Assembly: GCF_012932425.1 (NCBI RefSeq)
Contig: NZ_JAAIII010000008.1
Coordinates: forward strand, 1-64,000
Direction of reading: 5' to 3'
DNA from: Bifidobacterium oedipodis
Lineage (GTDB): Bacteria; Actinomycetota; Actinomycetes; Actinomycetales; Bifidobacteriaceae
DNA: 64,000 nucleotides
The notes below the pieces were generated by a model, which was given only the letters and a program-made list of their open reading frames with translations, was not told the DNA's origin and did no database searches. Below, in pieces: positions 9,409 through 17,362 of this stretch (position 1 is its first letter; every line of letters starts with the position of its first letter). The translations under genes and the position numbers were made by a program.

Positions 9409-9710
9409 GTTAGCGTGGCATCCAATCCACACGTGGACTCAAAGCCACGCTGAGTGTTCCCCAGCCGTGGCAATCGATCCATGCCGTGGCGTCGGAGCCA
9501 CACTGACGCGCTCAGCGATGCTTTCAATCCACACGTGGACTCAATACCACGCTGAGCGCACCATTAGCGTGGCAACCAATCCACATGTGGACTTAAGACC
9601 ACACTGAGCGGCCCAGTGAAGCTTCCACACCACCAGATGGACTCAATGCCACGCTGAGATTACCGTCAGTGTGGTCTTCAATCCACACGTGGACTTAAGA
9701 CCACGCTGAG
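9409..9710. repeat. array of six 46-bp imperfect palindromes
   Basis: Units lie at 9409-9454, 9462-9507, 9511-9556, 9563-9608, 9613-9658 and 9665-9710, a period of 49-53 bp with gaps of only 3-8 bp. Each is a dyad: the outer arms are CTCAGCGTGG/CCACGCTGAG-like and the centre is TCCACACGTGGA. The last unit pairs over nearly its whole length, while the second and fifth are degenerate. No coding frame runs through. The gaps are too short for CRISPR spacers. The array fills the space between acpS and the LacI regulator; a protein-binding array, a structured RNA or replication/nucleoid sites are all possible. Confidence 0.9.
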
Positions 9711-9774
9711 GAATACGTAATAGAGCCTAAACAGTGCTTACACCACGATGGTATTGCCCGCCACAAACCTCATA

Positions 9775-9789
9775 CGTCAACATTTGACG
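9775..9789. promoter_or_regulatory. probable LacI-family operator 1
   Basis: CGTCAA-CAT-TTGACG, a perfect dyad with a 3-bp spacer, upstream of the LacI-type regulator gene. It shares both half-sites with the operators in front of the sugar ABC operon (17.1 kb). Confidence 0.55.
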
Positions 9790-9842
9790 TCAATAGAATC
9801 AAGAGTTTTCACATCGACACCCTGAAGCCCTCACAAGCTGTA

Positions 9843-9858
9843 CGTCAAACGTTTGACT
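9843..9858. promoter_or_regulatory. probable LacI-family operator 2
   Basis: CGTCAA-ACGT-TTGACT, containing the 14-bp perfect palindrome GTCAAACGTTTGAC at 9844-9857. It is typical of LacI/GalR operators with a central CG. It lies about 190 bp before the regulator start and probably mediates autoregulation. Confidence 0.65.
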
Positions 9859-10043
9859 GACTACTGTGGTCAGCAAATGGATGTCATATGCCACCGCAAC
9901 GGCGAGCAATGACTTACAACAGTGATGTACGTATCCAGCACAGGCTGGGCCCGTGACGAATCGCCGCACACGATCAGCACCGTATCGCTGACGGCTGCTG
10001 ACGATTGCTGACGACCATCCGGGCAGCAAGGGGGAACAACATT

Positions 10044-11108
10044 ATGGTTACCATGAGAAATATCGCCGAACAAGTCGGCGTCTCTATCTCCACTGTTTCC
10101 TTGGTACTCAGCGACAAGGATCGAGGACGGGTTCGCTCAGACATCGCTCAGCGCATCCGCCAAGCCGCACTTGAGCTCGGATATCAGCCGAATCGTCTTG
10201 CCAGCGGGCTTCGCACCAACCACAGCCGCATCATCGGTTTTCTTAGCAACGAAGTAGCAACCACACCATTTGCTGGCCGCATGCTCGAAGGCGCACAGGA
10301 TGCTGCTCTGGCTTTAGGCTATATGCTGCTTACCATCAATGTGCACGATAACGACAGAGAAACCGACCGCGAAATCACCGCACTTAAGCAATACGGCACG
10401 GATGGGTTTATCTACGCTCGCATGTTCAACCAGTCCACCGTGCTGCCCGCGCCACTGGACGGATGCCGAACCGTAATCGCCAACGGCACCGACGCCGAAG
10501 GGCAAGCGCCATCCATCATCCCTGACGAATACCACATCGGCTTGTGTGCCACCAATCACCTAATCGAGACTGGCTGCAAACGCATTGCCTACATAGGCAC
10601 CGTGCATACCATGATTGCCCAATCTGGTCGCGTTGCCGGATATCTTGACGCCTTGTCAGCACATGGCATTCCTTTTGATCCGGAAATCATGATCAATGTG
10701 GATGACGGTGCCGACGCTGCAGCACGATTGCCTGCGTTCTTCAATGCGCATACCGATCTCGACGGCTTTTTCTGTTTCAACGATACTCGCGCGTGGGGCG
10801 TGTACGAAGAAGCAGCCCATCGCGGATTGGTTATCGGCAAAGACATTGCGGTGGTTGGCGTGGACAATCACGAGGTTATCGCCGAAGCAATCGATCCGCC
10901 GCTCTCATCAGTGGAGTTGCCACACTATGAAATGGGATATTGGGCAGTCGGCAAGCTGGTTTCAATGCTGCAAGGCGAAACGCCGGAGCCGTTCCCCTGC
11001 GCCGGATACCCCATTAATCGTGCGCAGCTGCCACCGCTGACGGATAATCATGCAAAAATCACCTGCCAGCTGCGCATCAAGCAATCTTGGTTCCGTCGCA
11101 GGCCCTGA
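10044..11108 (+). CDS. LacI-family transcriptional regulator
   Basis: A 354-residue repressor. Its N-terminal helix-turn-helix (MRNIAEQVGVSISTVSLVLS) is followed by the hinge YQPNRLASGLR and a periplasmic-binding-protein-like effector domain (IGFLSNEV, RIAYIGT, VVGVDNHE). Position 10044 is chosen because GGGGGA lies eight bases upstream; the frame is open further back to 10005. Its operators are found both in front of itself and in front of the minus-strand binding-protein/permease/GH32 operon. It is therefore very probably the local repressor of fructoside uptake, released by a sugar ligand. The effector cannot be read from the sequence. Confidence 0.93.
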   Translation: MVTMRNIAEQVGVSISTVSLVLSDKDRGRVRSDIAQRIRQAALELGYQPNRLASGLRTNHSRIIGFLSNEVATTPFAGRMLEGAQDAALALGYMLLTINVHDNDRETDREITALKQYGTDGFIYARMFNQSTVLPAPLDGCRTVIANGTDAEGQAPSIIPDEYHIGLCATNHLIETGCKRIAYIGTVHTMIAQSGRVAGYLDALSAHGIPFDPEIMINVDDGADAAARLPAFFNAHTDLDGFFCFNDTRAWGVYEEAAHRGLVIGKDIAVVGVDNHEVIAEAIDPPLSSVELPHYEMGYWAVGKLVSMLQGETPEPFPCAGYPINRAQLPPLTDNHAKITCQLRIKQSWFRRRP

Positions 11109-11153
11109 AAAACTATGTGCAATATAGCTATACGATAATCCCGCACGATAACC

Positions 11154-11185
11154 GGTGACTATATAGCCTGCGCTATATAGTCACC
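11154..11185. other. perfect 13-bp AT-rich hairpin
   Basis: GGTGACTATATAG and its exact complement with a six-base loop, 45 bp after the LacI gene. There is no T-run on the plus strand, so it is a poor classical terminator, but it is the only structure closing that transcript before the opposite-strand terminator. Confidence 0.5.
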
Positions 11186-11197
11186 CCATATACAAAA

Positions 11198-11237
11198 AGG
11201 TTCCGTAACCAACCTATTTATGTTGGTTACGGAACCT
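11198..11237 (-). terminator. terminator of the GH32 operon
   Basis: A 16-bp perfect stem (AGGTTCCGTAACCAAC and complement) with an eight-base loop, followed on the minus strand by TTTTTG. It lies 78 bp after the GH32 stop and closes the four-gene sugar operon. Confidence 0.88.
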
Positions 11238-11315
11238 AGTATGTCGCGCGTTCGGCAGGGAAACAGCACACCGCGCGACAGCTTTGATCAGTCCAGCAGC
11301 GGTTCGGGTATGGCA

Positions 11316-13295
11316 TCACTGCCAAATACTGTTTAACGAACGCGCCGTGAACTCGTTGGCCTGACCTTTGGTGCGCAATGTGCAGCGGATAGGCCCAGCT
11401 GTTGGTTGGAACAGCATACTGCCTGCGGATTCACCGTCATTCAGAAACACTTCTGCGATATTGCGATCAAAGAACACTTCCACATGACGCACTTCGTCGA
11501 TACCGCTGTCAAAGTCGACATCGTCGACGCGCAAACCATGCGTCACTATGGCGGTGGCACCATTGCGACGCGTCAGGCGCACGTATGATGCGTCGCCGTC
11601 ATGCGCTGGCGCACCAGTCGCCAGCGTCATCTCGAAGTCGGCGTCATCAGCCATATGCAAATCGGCATAATAGGCACCACTGGCCGCAAGGAAGGAGCGT
11701 TCGCCATCCCCAATCTCCACATCAATCGGGGCACCGAGCAGATGCTCATACACTTCGGCGACAGGTTTGGCATACAGTCGGCCCTCCCACATATGCAGCT
11801 CGCGAGGCAACGACATCGCGCCATTGGCGGCATACAGACGTTCGGTACGAGCGCCGGGAAAGTCGGTATACCAAGCGATGACGATGCGACGGCCGCGATC
11901 ATCGCGGAAGCTTTGCGTGGCATAGTAGCCACTGCCGAAATCAACCCACCCGCTGGATGTGACAGACAAGCGCGGCTTGCCTTCAACGGCCTGCAAATCG
12001 CCCGCATACCAGCGCACCGGCTGGAAACGGCCTTGCTGATCACGGTAATGCATCAACGCACCAACCGCCACAGTCGAGCCGTCCAAGGCGAACAGATCAG
12101 GGCATTCGAACGTGCGGGCAAGTGCATGGCCGGCATCGGCAAGCACCGGACCCTCATAGCGCCAGGTGGCGTTACGCGCCAGCGGCTTGGCGCTGGAATA
12201 CAGCATCATCGCCGGCATGCTCGTAGTATCAGAAGGCTGCTGGCCAGCAACACCATCCTGCATGGTGGTGTACCATCCACGCGTCGAACGCGAGGCGACA
12301 CCGGGCAGGCCGGGATTCTCTCGATCCTGGAACATGGGAGCCGTTGCTGCATCCAAGACATCGCCGGCACCGGGAATGCTTGCCGCCGGCAGATTCGAGG
12401 CAATCACCATATAGGCGCGATCGCCATGCACAGCATCGCCAGACAAACCGCATTCCACCTTCGGATCACGGAAATCCAAACCGCAATCATCATTCGGGCG
12501 CACCACAATCGGCGATTCGACGGAGACATGTACGCCGTCCTCACACAGGCAAGTGGTTTGGTATTCGGTGACGGTTTCCTCATGGCCGCGGTTTTCCAAA
12601 TGCCTGGTGAGGAACAGTCTGATGGCCACAGCCTGATCGCCCTCACAGGGCATACCGTCGGCATCCACGGTCACTGCAGAACCAGAGAACGCTCCGCCGG
12701 TCAGTTCAGGGTCATCGGCGAACTCGGGCTGTGGTTCAAGCACCACAGGCAGGTGCGTCCAATGAACGAGATCACGGCTGACCGCATGCCCCCAGTGCAT
12801 GCAGTCCCATCCCCATCCGTATGGATTGAACTGGTAGAACATGTGGTAACGGCCCTGGAATCGACATAATCCATTCGGATCGTTCATCCAATGCACGAAC
12901 GGTTCGAAATGCGCCCCGGATCGGCCTTCGCCGCCATAGATTTGCGCAGTGGTCGGCAGCACTGGCCACTCGGATTCGGCCGGGTTGAGATTGACATATT
13001 GAACGCCGCGATCAATAAGGTCATCACACTCGCTGAGGTAGGCGAAACGTATATCCATATTGTCGAATGCGATTGCGATATCGGATTCGGAGGGCACCGT
13101 TATCCGGAAATGATGCCGCCGATGCCCCTCAGGCATGTAGTACATGCGCTGATTGCCATTCGCCGAGATGCCAACATATGCATCTGCGGATGCTGCGGAT
13201 TCCGCAGGCTCCGCAAATCCCTTGCGTTCGACGAACAGCTCCAGCACCGTGTACGGGCCCGTGCTGAACGTGACTGTTTCGCATGTTGTAGTCAT
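11316..13295 (-). CDS. GH32 beta-fructosidase
   Basis: A 659-residue GH32 enzyme that releases fructose from beta-fructosides. The three catalytic acids are in their motifs: nucleophile Asp139 in WMNDPNG, Asp277 in FRDPK and acid/base Glu397 in FECPDLF. A C-terminal beta-sandwich ends with EVFLNDGE, usual for the family. About 125 residues of beta-rich sequence precede the propeller, where family members often start almost directly with the WMNDPNG strand. There is no signal peptide, so it would act on imported oligosaccharide. The start at 13295 is set by AAAGGGA; the frame is open to 13349. It is last in the operon, 63 bp after the permease. Fructo-oligosaccharide is the likely substrate by inference. 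Confidence 0.93.
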   Translation of the reverse strand: MTTTCETVTFSTGPYTVLELFVERKGFAEPAESAASADAYVGISANGNQRMYYMPEGHRRHHFRITVPSESDIAIAFDNMDIRFAYLSECDDLIDRGVQYVNLNPAESEWPVLPTTAQIYGGEGRSGAHFEPFVHWMNDPNGLCRFQGRYHMFYQFNPYGWGWDCMHWGHAVSRDLVHWTHLPVVLEPQPEFADDPELTGGAFSGSAVTVDADGMPCEGDQAVAIRLFLTRHLENRGHEETVTEYQTTCLCEDGVHVSVESPIVVRPNDDCGLDFRDPKVECGLSGDAVHGDRAYMVIASNLPAASIPGAGDVLDAATAPMFQDRENPGLPGVASRSTRGWYTTMQDGVAGQQPSDTTSMPAMMLYSSAKPLARNATWRYEGPVLADAGHALARTFECPDLFALDGSTVAVGALMHYRDQQGRFQPVRWYAGDLQAVEGKPRLSVTSSGWVDFGSGYYATQSFRDDRGRRIVIAWYTDFPGARTERLYAANGAMSLPRELHMWEGRLYAKPVAEVYEHLLGAPIDVEIGDGERSFLAASGAYYADLHMADDADFEMTLATGAPAHDGDASYVRLTRRNGATAIVTHGLRVDDVDFDSGIDEVRHVEVFFDRNIAEVFLNDGESAGSMLFQPTAGPIRCTLRTKGQANEFTARSLNSIWQ

Positions 13296-13358
13296 AGTTA
13301 TTGTTTCCCTTTCACACCAAGTTCGCGTCAAGCCGTTCACATGCACCATGCATGCAAA

Positions 13359-14279
13359 TCAGCCCTTGACCGCACCAAGCATCACGCCCTTGTCGAAGTA
13401 CTTCTGCAGGAACGGATAGGCGACCAGCAGCGGCAGCGTCGAGACGATGATGATGCCGAATTTGATCTGATCGGCCGCCTGCTGCTGTGCTGCGGCATCC
13501 ACATTCGTACCCGTGCCCTGTGCCACCAGCAGCAGCTGCTGAAGTACCACCTGCAATGGCTGTTTGGTGTCATCAGTGATGAAGATAAGACCTGTCATGA
13601 AGTCGTTCCAATGACCGACGAAATAGTACAGACCGATCACCGCCAGAATCGCGGAACTGAGCGGCAGAACGATCTTCACGAAGTAGCCGATGTAGCTCAG
13701 ACCGTCGATTTGCGCAGCATCATGTAGTTCCTCAGGAATGGAGGTGTCGAAGAAGGAGCGGGCGACGATGACGTTGTACACGCTTACCGCACCGGGCAGG
13801 ATGAACACCCACATGGTGTTGTTGATGCCGAGGTTCTTGTACAGAATGTAGCTCGGCACCAAGCCGCCAGCGATGAACATCGTGACGGTGAAGAGGAACA
13901 TGATCAGACGCCGTGCCTTGAATTCTCGGCGGCTGAGCGCGAAGGCAACAGGAATGGTGACCAGCATATTCACCGCAGTACCGACCACGGAATAAATGAT
14001 GGTGTTCACATAGCCCTGCCAGATACGTGCGTTGGCGAATACTTTTTGATAGCCAATAAATGTGACATCTTTGGGCAGCAACGTCACCGAACCGGCCGCA
14101 ACCGAATTCGGATTCGAAATCGATGCCATGACCACGAACCACAACGGGTAGACGGTGGCAATCACCACCAGAATAATCAGACCATTGATAGTGACGGTCG
14201 CCGCCCAGTCGCCAACCGTTTTCTTCTGGCGAACCGGTTTGTTCCAAGGAATATCAGTTCCGGTAGTTGCAACAGACAT
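13359..14279 (-). CDS. sugar ABC transporter permease (CUT1, YtcP/MalG type)
   Basis: A 306-residue inner-membrane permease with six spans. The cytoplasmic coupling loop EELHDAAQIDGLSYIGYF is the EAA motif that docks on the ATPase. The C-terminus GVMLGAVKG is typical of the LplC/YtcP branch, which handles oligosaccharides. It pairs with the permease 9 bp upstream and the lipoprotein before that. No ATPase gene is present; such importers usually borrow a shared MsmK-like ATPase encoded elsewhere. Confidence 0.93.
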   Translation of the reverse strand: MSVATTGTDIPWNKPVRQKKTVGDWAATVTINGLIILVVIATVYPLWFVVMASISNPNSVAAGSVTLLPKDVTFIGYQKVFANARIWQGYVNTIIYSVVGTAVNMLVTIPVAFALSRREFKARRLIMFLFTVTMFIAGGLVPSYILYKNLGINNTMWVFILPGAVSVYNVIVARSFFDTSIPEELHDAAQIDGLSYIGYFVKIVLPLSSAILAVIGLYYFVGHWNDFMTGLIFITDDTKQPLQVVLQQLLLVAQGTGTNVDAAAQQQAADQIKFGIIIVSTLPLLVAYPFLQKYFDKGVMLGAVKG

Positions 14280-14288
14280 GATGCGCTC

Positions 14289-15272
14289 CTAGAAAATGCT
14301 CGAATCCGAAACCCGCTTCGAAATCGCGTTCGCCGTGATCAGGAAGAGGAAGTTAATGATGGTGTTGAACAGGCCGATAGCCGTCGAGTATGAATACTGA
14401 CCGTTGAGAATACCGATTTTGTACACATATGTGGAGATGACTTCGGTGGCCGGCATATTCAACGCATTCTGCATCAGGTAGATTTTGTCGAATCCGACGT
14501 TCAGCACCGAGCCCATATTCATAATGAGCAGGATCGAGCAGGTCGGCAGAATCGTCGGAAAATCAACGTAACGAATCAGCTGCATGCGCCCGGCACCGTC
14601 GATTTTGGCGGCCTCGTACAGCGACGTGTCCACCGAGCTCAGCGCGGCCAAATAGATAATCGAATTCCAGCCGACGTGCTGCCAGACTTCAGAGATCCAG
14701 TAGACGGCGGTAATCGCCGTGGTGCTGCCCATCAAACTTTCATCGCCGAAGAAGCGACCGATGATGCCGGAGCCTGGGGATAGGAAAATGTTCAGCATGG
14801 AAACGATCACCACCACCGAAATGAAGTGCGGCATATAGGTGATAGTCTGCACAAATCCTTTGATGCGCTTGGAATGAATCTGGTTGATCAGCAGCGCGAG
14901 GATGATCGGGAAGATGAATCCCATAACCAACGTCCACAACGAAATGCGGATGGTGTTGGTCATGATTTCGCCGAACAGCGGGTTATGGAAGAAGTCGAGG
15001 AAATACTGCCATCCTATGAACTTGCCTCCGGTCAGTCCCTTGCTCGGATCGAATTCGCGGAAGGCAAGCTGAATACCCCACATGGGCACATAGGCGAACA
15101 ATCCCACAAAAATCAGCGCGGGCAAGCTCAGCAGCCACAGCTGCCAATACCGAGACCAATAGAAGGCAATACGATTGGCGATTCCCTTTTTGCCACGGCG
15201 TGGAGCGTTGCCTTCCAAACGTGTTGCGGCGGGCGTTCCCTGAGTATGCGAAGAAGAAGCACTGGCTGTCAT
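14289..15272 (-). CDS. sugar ABC transporter permease (CUT1, LplB type)
   Basis: A 327-residue partner permease with six spans and the EAA loop SLYEAAKIDGAGRMQLIRYV. The basic N-terminus (APRRGKKGIANRIAFYW) is cytoplasmic. The start at 15272 is chosen because AAGGA lies five bases upstream; the frame is open to 15380 but that would run through the intergenic hairpin. It sits between the binding protein and the second permease in the operon. Confidence 0.93.
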   Translation of the reverse strand: MTASASSSHTQGTPAATRLEGNAPRRGKKGIANRIAFYWSRYWQLWLLSLPALIFVGLFAYVPMWGIQLAFREFDPSKGLTGGKFIGWQYFLDFFHNPLFGEIMTNTIRISLWTLVMGFIFPIILALLINQIHSKRIKGFVQTITYMPHFISVVVIVSMLNIFLSPGSGIIGRFFGDESLMGSTTAITAVYWISEVWQHVGWNSIIYLAALSSVDTSLYEAAKIDGAGRMQLIRYVDFPTILPTCSILLIMNMGSVLNVGFDKIYLMQNALNMPATEVISTYVYKIGILNGQYSYSTAIGLFNTIINFLFLITANAISKRVSDSSIF

Positions 15273-15304
15273 GATAATCCTTAGAACCTGAGGGATGAAG
15301 CGAG

Positions 15305-15340
15305 GGCCGGGCCCCGGCCAATGGATGCCGAGGCCCGGCC
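15305..15340 (-). other. strong intercistronic hairpin after the binding-protein gene
   Basis: A 14-bp GC stem with one mismatch (15305-15318 with 15327-15340) and an eight-base loop, 7 bp after the lipoprotein stop and 32 bp before the permease start. There is no T-run. The position matches structures that stabilise the upstream part of transporter messages so that the binding protein is made in excess, or act as a partial terminator. Confidence 0.7.
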
Positions 15341-15346
15341 GTAATG

Positions 15347-16957
15347 TCACTTGGTGTACTGGTCGTACCACTTCTGCCAAATCTGGATGTTCTCATCGAG
15401 ACCCAGGCTCGGCTCGCTCACCTTGGAGACGTAGCTATCCCATTCCTTGTCGACGCCGCCGCTCTGCACCCATTTGGCGAGCTGGTTGTTCGCATAGTTG
15501 GCGATGGCAGTGTTGTTGTTCTGCAAGATATTGGTGTCTTCGGTGTTCGGACGCACATAAATCGGCACCACATCGTTGATAGGATCAACATGTTCGCGGG
15601 CGGGACGCACCGCCTGATCGGAGGCCGTTACCTGATCAGCGTTGGTATCGTTGACCATGGTCACATCATCGCGAATCCAACCGCCGAAGCGATCCTGCAG
15701 TGCGATGGAGCGAGTATCCGGGTATTCGGCGTAAGCCTTGTCTTTATTGATGGTGTACTGGTGGTTGCCATCGTTGGAGACGATATCGGGGATGGAGCCG
15801 AAGTAGCCCTGAACCGAGCCTTCTTCGCTATACATGGCATCGATGACCTTATAAATGGCATCCTGGTTGGCGGCGTTCGGGTTCACACTCAATCCGGCAC
15901 CGGCGTAGGCCCAGCGTGCAGCGTTCTGCGAATAATCCCACTTCACATCCTCATCAGGCGTGGAAGCATCCTTCTTCAGCGGCGGCAACGTGACATACTG
16001 TTCGCCCAAGGCATCGCCGAATTCGCTGAAGTTGGACCAGCCGAAGGTGACGCCGGTCAGTGCAGTCTTACCGTCGCTGATGGTCTGCGCGTTATATTGT
16101 GAGGCATCACGCGTCAGCACGTCCTTGGGGATGAGGCCTCCGGCCATCAGTTCGTGCAGGTAGGAGATGACATCCTTCAGCGCGTCGGAAGTGTAGTAGC
16201 TCTTAATTTTGCCGTTCTCCACATAGAAGCCCTGTTCGGAGGCACTGCCGCCCATGAACGAAGTGACAACCCCCTCGGAGTTCATCAGCGTAAGCGGGCT
16301 CCACAGCTGGAAACCAAGGCTGCGGATGTTCATCGGAATCTCATCGGCCTTGCCATTGCCGTTCGGATCCTGGGTTTTGAACGCCTTGAGCACGGTTTCA
16401 AGCTCGTCCCACGTGGTCGGCATGTCAAGCCCGAGCTTATCCAACCAAGTTTTGTTAATGAACATATGTGTGCCGGACACTTCGTAGCCCTTGCCACGGT
16501 CAGAAGGCAGCAGCGGAATCTTTTTGCCATCCTCAACATACTTCAGCGCATCGGGCTGAGCCTTGAAGAAAGCCTTGACGTTCGGCATCTCGTTCAGGTG
16601 CGGCTTAAGATCCTCGAAGTAATCCTTGTACTTGGCGGCGTCAACGGAGCTGAACAACGACAGACCAATGTCCGGAAACTCGCTGGCGGCCATTTTCGCA
16701 CTCTTCTGCTGGCCCCAAGCGTTATCGGAGACTTCCTGCCACTGGATCGTGCAATCGCACTGGGCCTCAAGATACTTGGAATACTGCGTATCCTTCATGG
16801 GGTGATCCGTCACGTTACGGCGAACCATGATGTTGACAATCGGCTTGCCATTCGCATCGGTGGTGGGCTGGCTGTTGCCTCCGCAGGCGGACAGTGGAAT
16901 AATCATCGCCAACGCAGCCGCAGCGGCAACGGCAATACGCACACTTCCTCGTGCCAT
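15347..16957 (-). CDS. extracellular solute-binding lipoprotein (ABC importer)
   Basis: A 536-residue binding protein of the large LipO/YtcQ branch. The signal peptide (MARGSVRIAVAAAAALAMII) ends in lipobox LSAC with Cys25 as the lipid-modified residue, so it is tethered outside the membrane. The mature part has the binding-protein hallmarks HMFINKTWLDKLGL and PTTWDELETVLKAFK. The start at 16957 follows GAAGGAAAG; the frame stays open to 17095 without a signal-like sequence. It is first in the operon, with a promoter and LacI-type operators upstream. The ligand is probably the fructoside cut by the GH32 enzyme. Confidence 0.93.
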   Translation of the reverse strand: MARGSVRIAVAAAAALAMIIPLSACGGNSQPTTDANGKPIVNIMVRRNVTDHPMKDTQYSKYLEAQCDCTIQWQEVSDNAWGQQKSAKMAASEFPDIGLSLFSSVDAAKYKDYFEDLKPHLNEMPNVKAFFKAQPDALKYVEDGKKIPLLPSDRGKGYEVSGTHMFINKTWLDKLGLDMPTTWDELETVLKAFKTQDPNGNGKADEIPMNIRSLGFQLWSPLTLMNSEGVVTSFMGGSASEQGFYVENGKIKSYYTSDALKDVISYLHELMAGGLIPKDVLTRDASQYNAQTISDGKTALTGVTFGWSNFSEFGDALGEQYVTLPPLKKDASTPDEDVKWDYSQNAARWAYAGAGLSVNPNAANQDAIYKVIDAMYSEEGSVQGYFGSIPDIVSNDGNHQYTINKDKAYAEYPDTRSIALQDRFGGWIRDDVTMVNDTNADQVTASDQAVRPAREHVDPINDVVPIYVRPNTEDTNILQNNNTAIANYANNQLAKWVQSGGVDKEWDSYVSKVSEPSLGLDENIQIWQKWYDQYTK

Positions 16958-17066
16958 GATGTTCTTCTTTCCTTCGTAATAATCCAATCCCCGCACGCAA
17001 ACGATCAGTCTTGGAACGATGATCATGCGTCCTTGACTGTGCTGTATTCGTTGTGCGGTAGTTTCA

Positions 17067-17095
17067 AGTGTATGAAGGAGGGCCAGTAGCATCAA
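17067..17095 (-). promoter_or_regulatory. promoter of the sugar ABC/GH32 operon
   Basis: On the minus strand, TTGATG (complement of 17090-17095) is followed after 17 bp by TACACT (complement of 17067-17072). The -35 box overlaps the operator at 17091-17106, as expected for repression. The leader would be about 100 bases. Confidence 0.55.
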
Positions 17096-17106
17096 TCGTT
17101 TGACGT
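17091..17106. promoter_or_regulatory. probable LacI-family operator overlapping the -35 box
   Basis: On the minus strand ACGTCAA-ACGA-TTGAT, matching the CGTCAA-N4-TTGACG consensus in both arms except the last bases. It lies under the proposed -35 of the binding-protein operon. Confidence 0.65.
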
Positions 17107-17110
17107 AATG

Positions 17111-17126
17111 ACGTCAAACGATTTGG
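17111..17126. promoter_or_regulatory. probable LacI-family operator, second copy
   Basis: ACGTCAA-ACGA-TTTGG, one strong and one weaker half-site. Its centre is 22 bp, two helical turns, from that of the neighbouring operator, so both would face the same side of the DNA. Confidence 0.55.
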
Positions 17127-17171
17127 CCTGTGTTTTCGAGCCACAACAATATCGTTGCGGCGTGTTGCATT

Positions 17172-17187
17172 CGTCAACAATTTGACG
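17172..17187. promoter_or_regulatory. probable LacI-family operator, third copy
   Basis: CGTCAA-CAAT-TTGACG, perfect arms. It is about 60 bp upstream of the second copy. Together with the sites at 9.8 kb it defines the consensus. Confidence 0.6.
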
Positions 17188-17230
17188 TCAATTACCGTCA
17201 TATATAACGCGACCATAGCGTAACAAAAAA

Positions 17231-17291
17231 CGGTGCCCGTGCTGTGCGCGATGATGCATTATGCATATCATCGCGCACGGCACGGGCACCG
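17231..17291 (-). terminator. long-stem terminator of the fatty acid synthase operon
   Basis: A 25-bp stem (CGGTGCCCGTGC... paired with its complement, one mismatch) around a short loop containing ATGCAT, followed on the minus strand by TTTTTTG. It lies 72 bp after the fas stop codon. This stem is about twice as long as the other terminators in the window. Confidence 0.9.
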
Positions 17292-17362
17292 TAGGTTTTG
17301 CCGGTTTGATTCAGATTGCAGCAAGGCAGCCTGAATCACACCGAGTCATTGTTCTGAAGCTG

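Noticed and set aside
9409..9710. CRISPR array
   Set aside because: Repeats are 46 bp, imperfect and internally palindromic, the gaps are only 3-8 bp and similar in length to nothing known as spacers, and no cas gene is in the window.
11154..11185. Classical terminator for the LacI gene
   Set aside because: The stem is perfect but AT-rich and lacks a T-run, so it is kept only as a hairpin.
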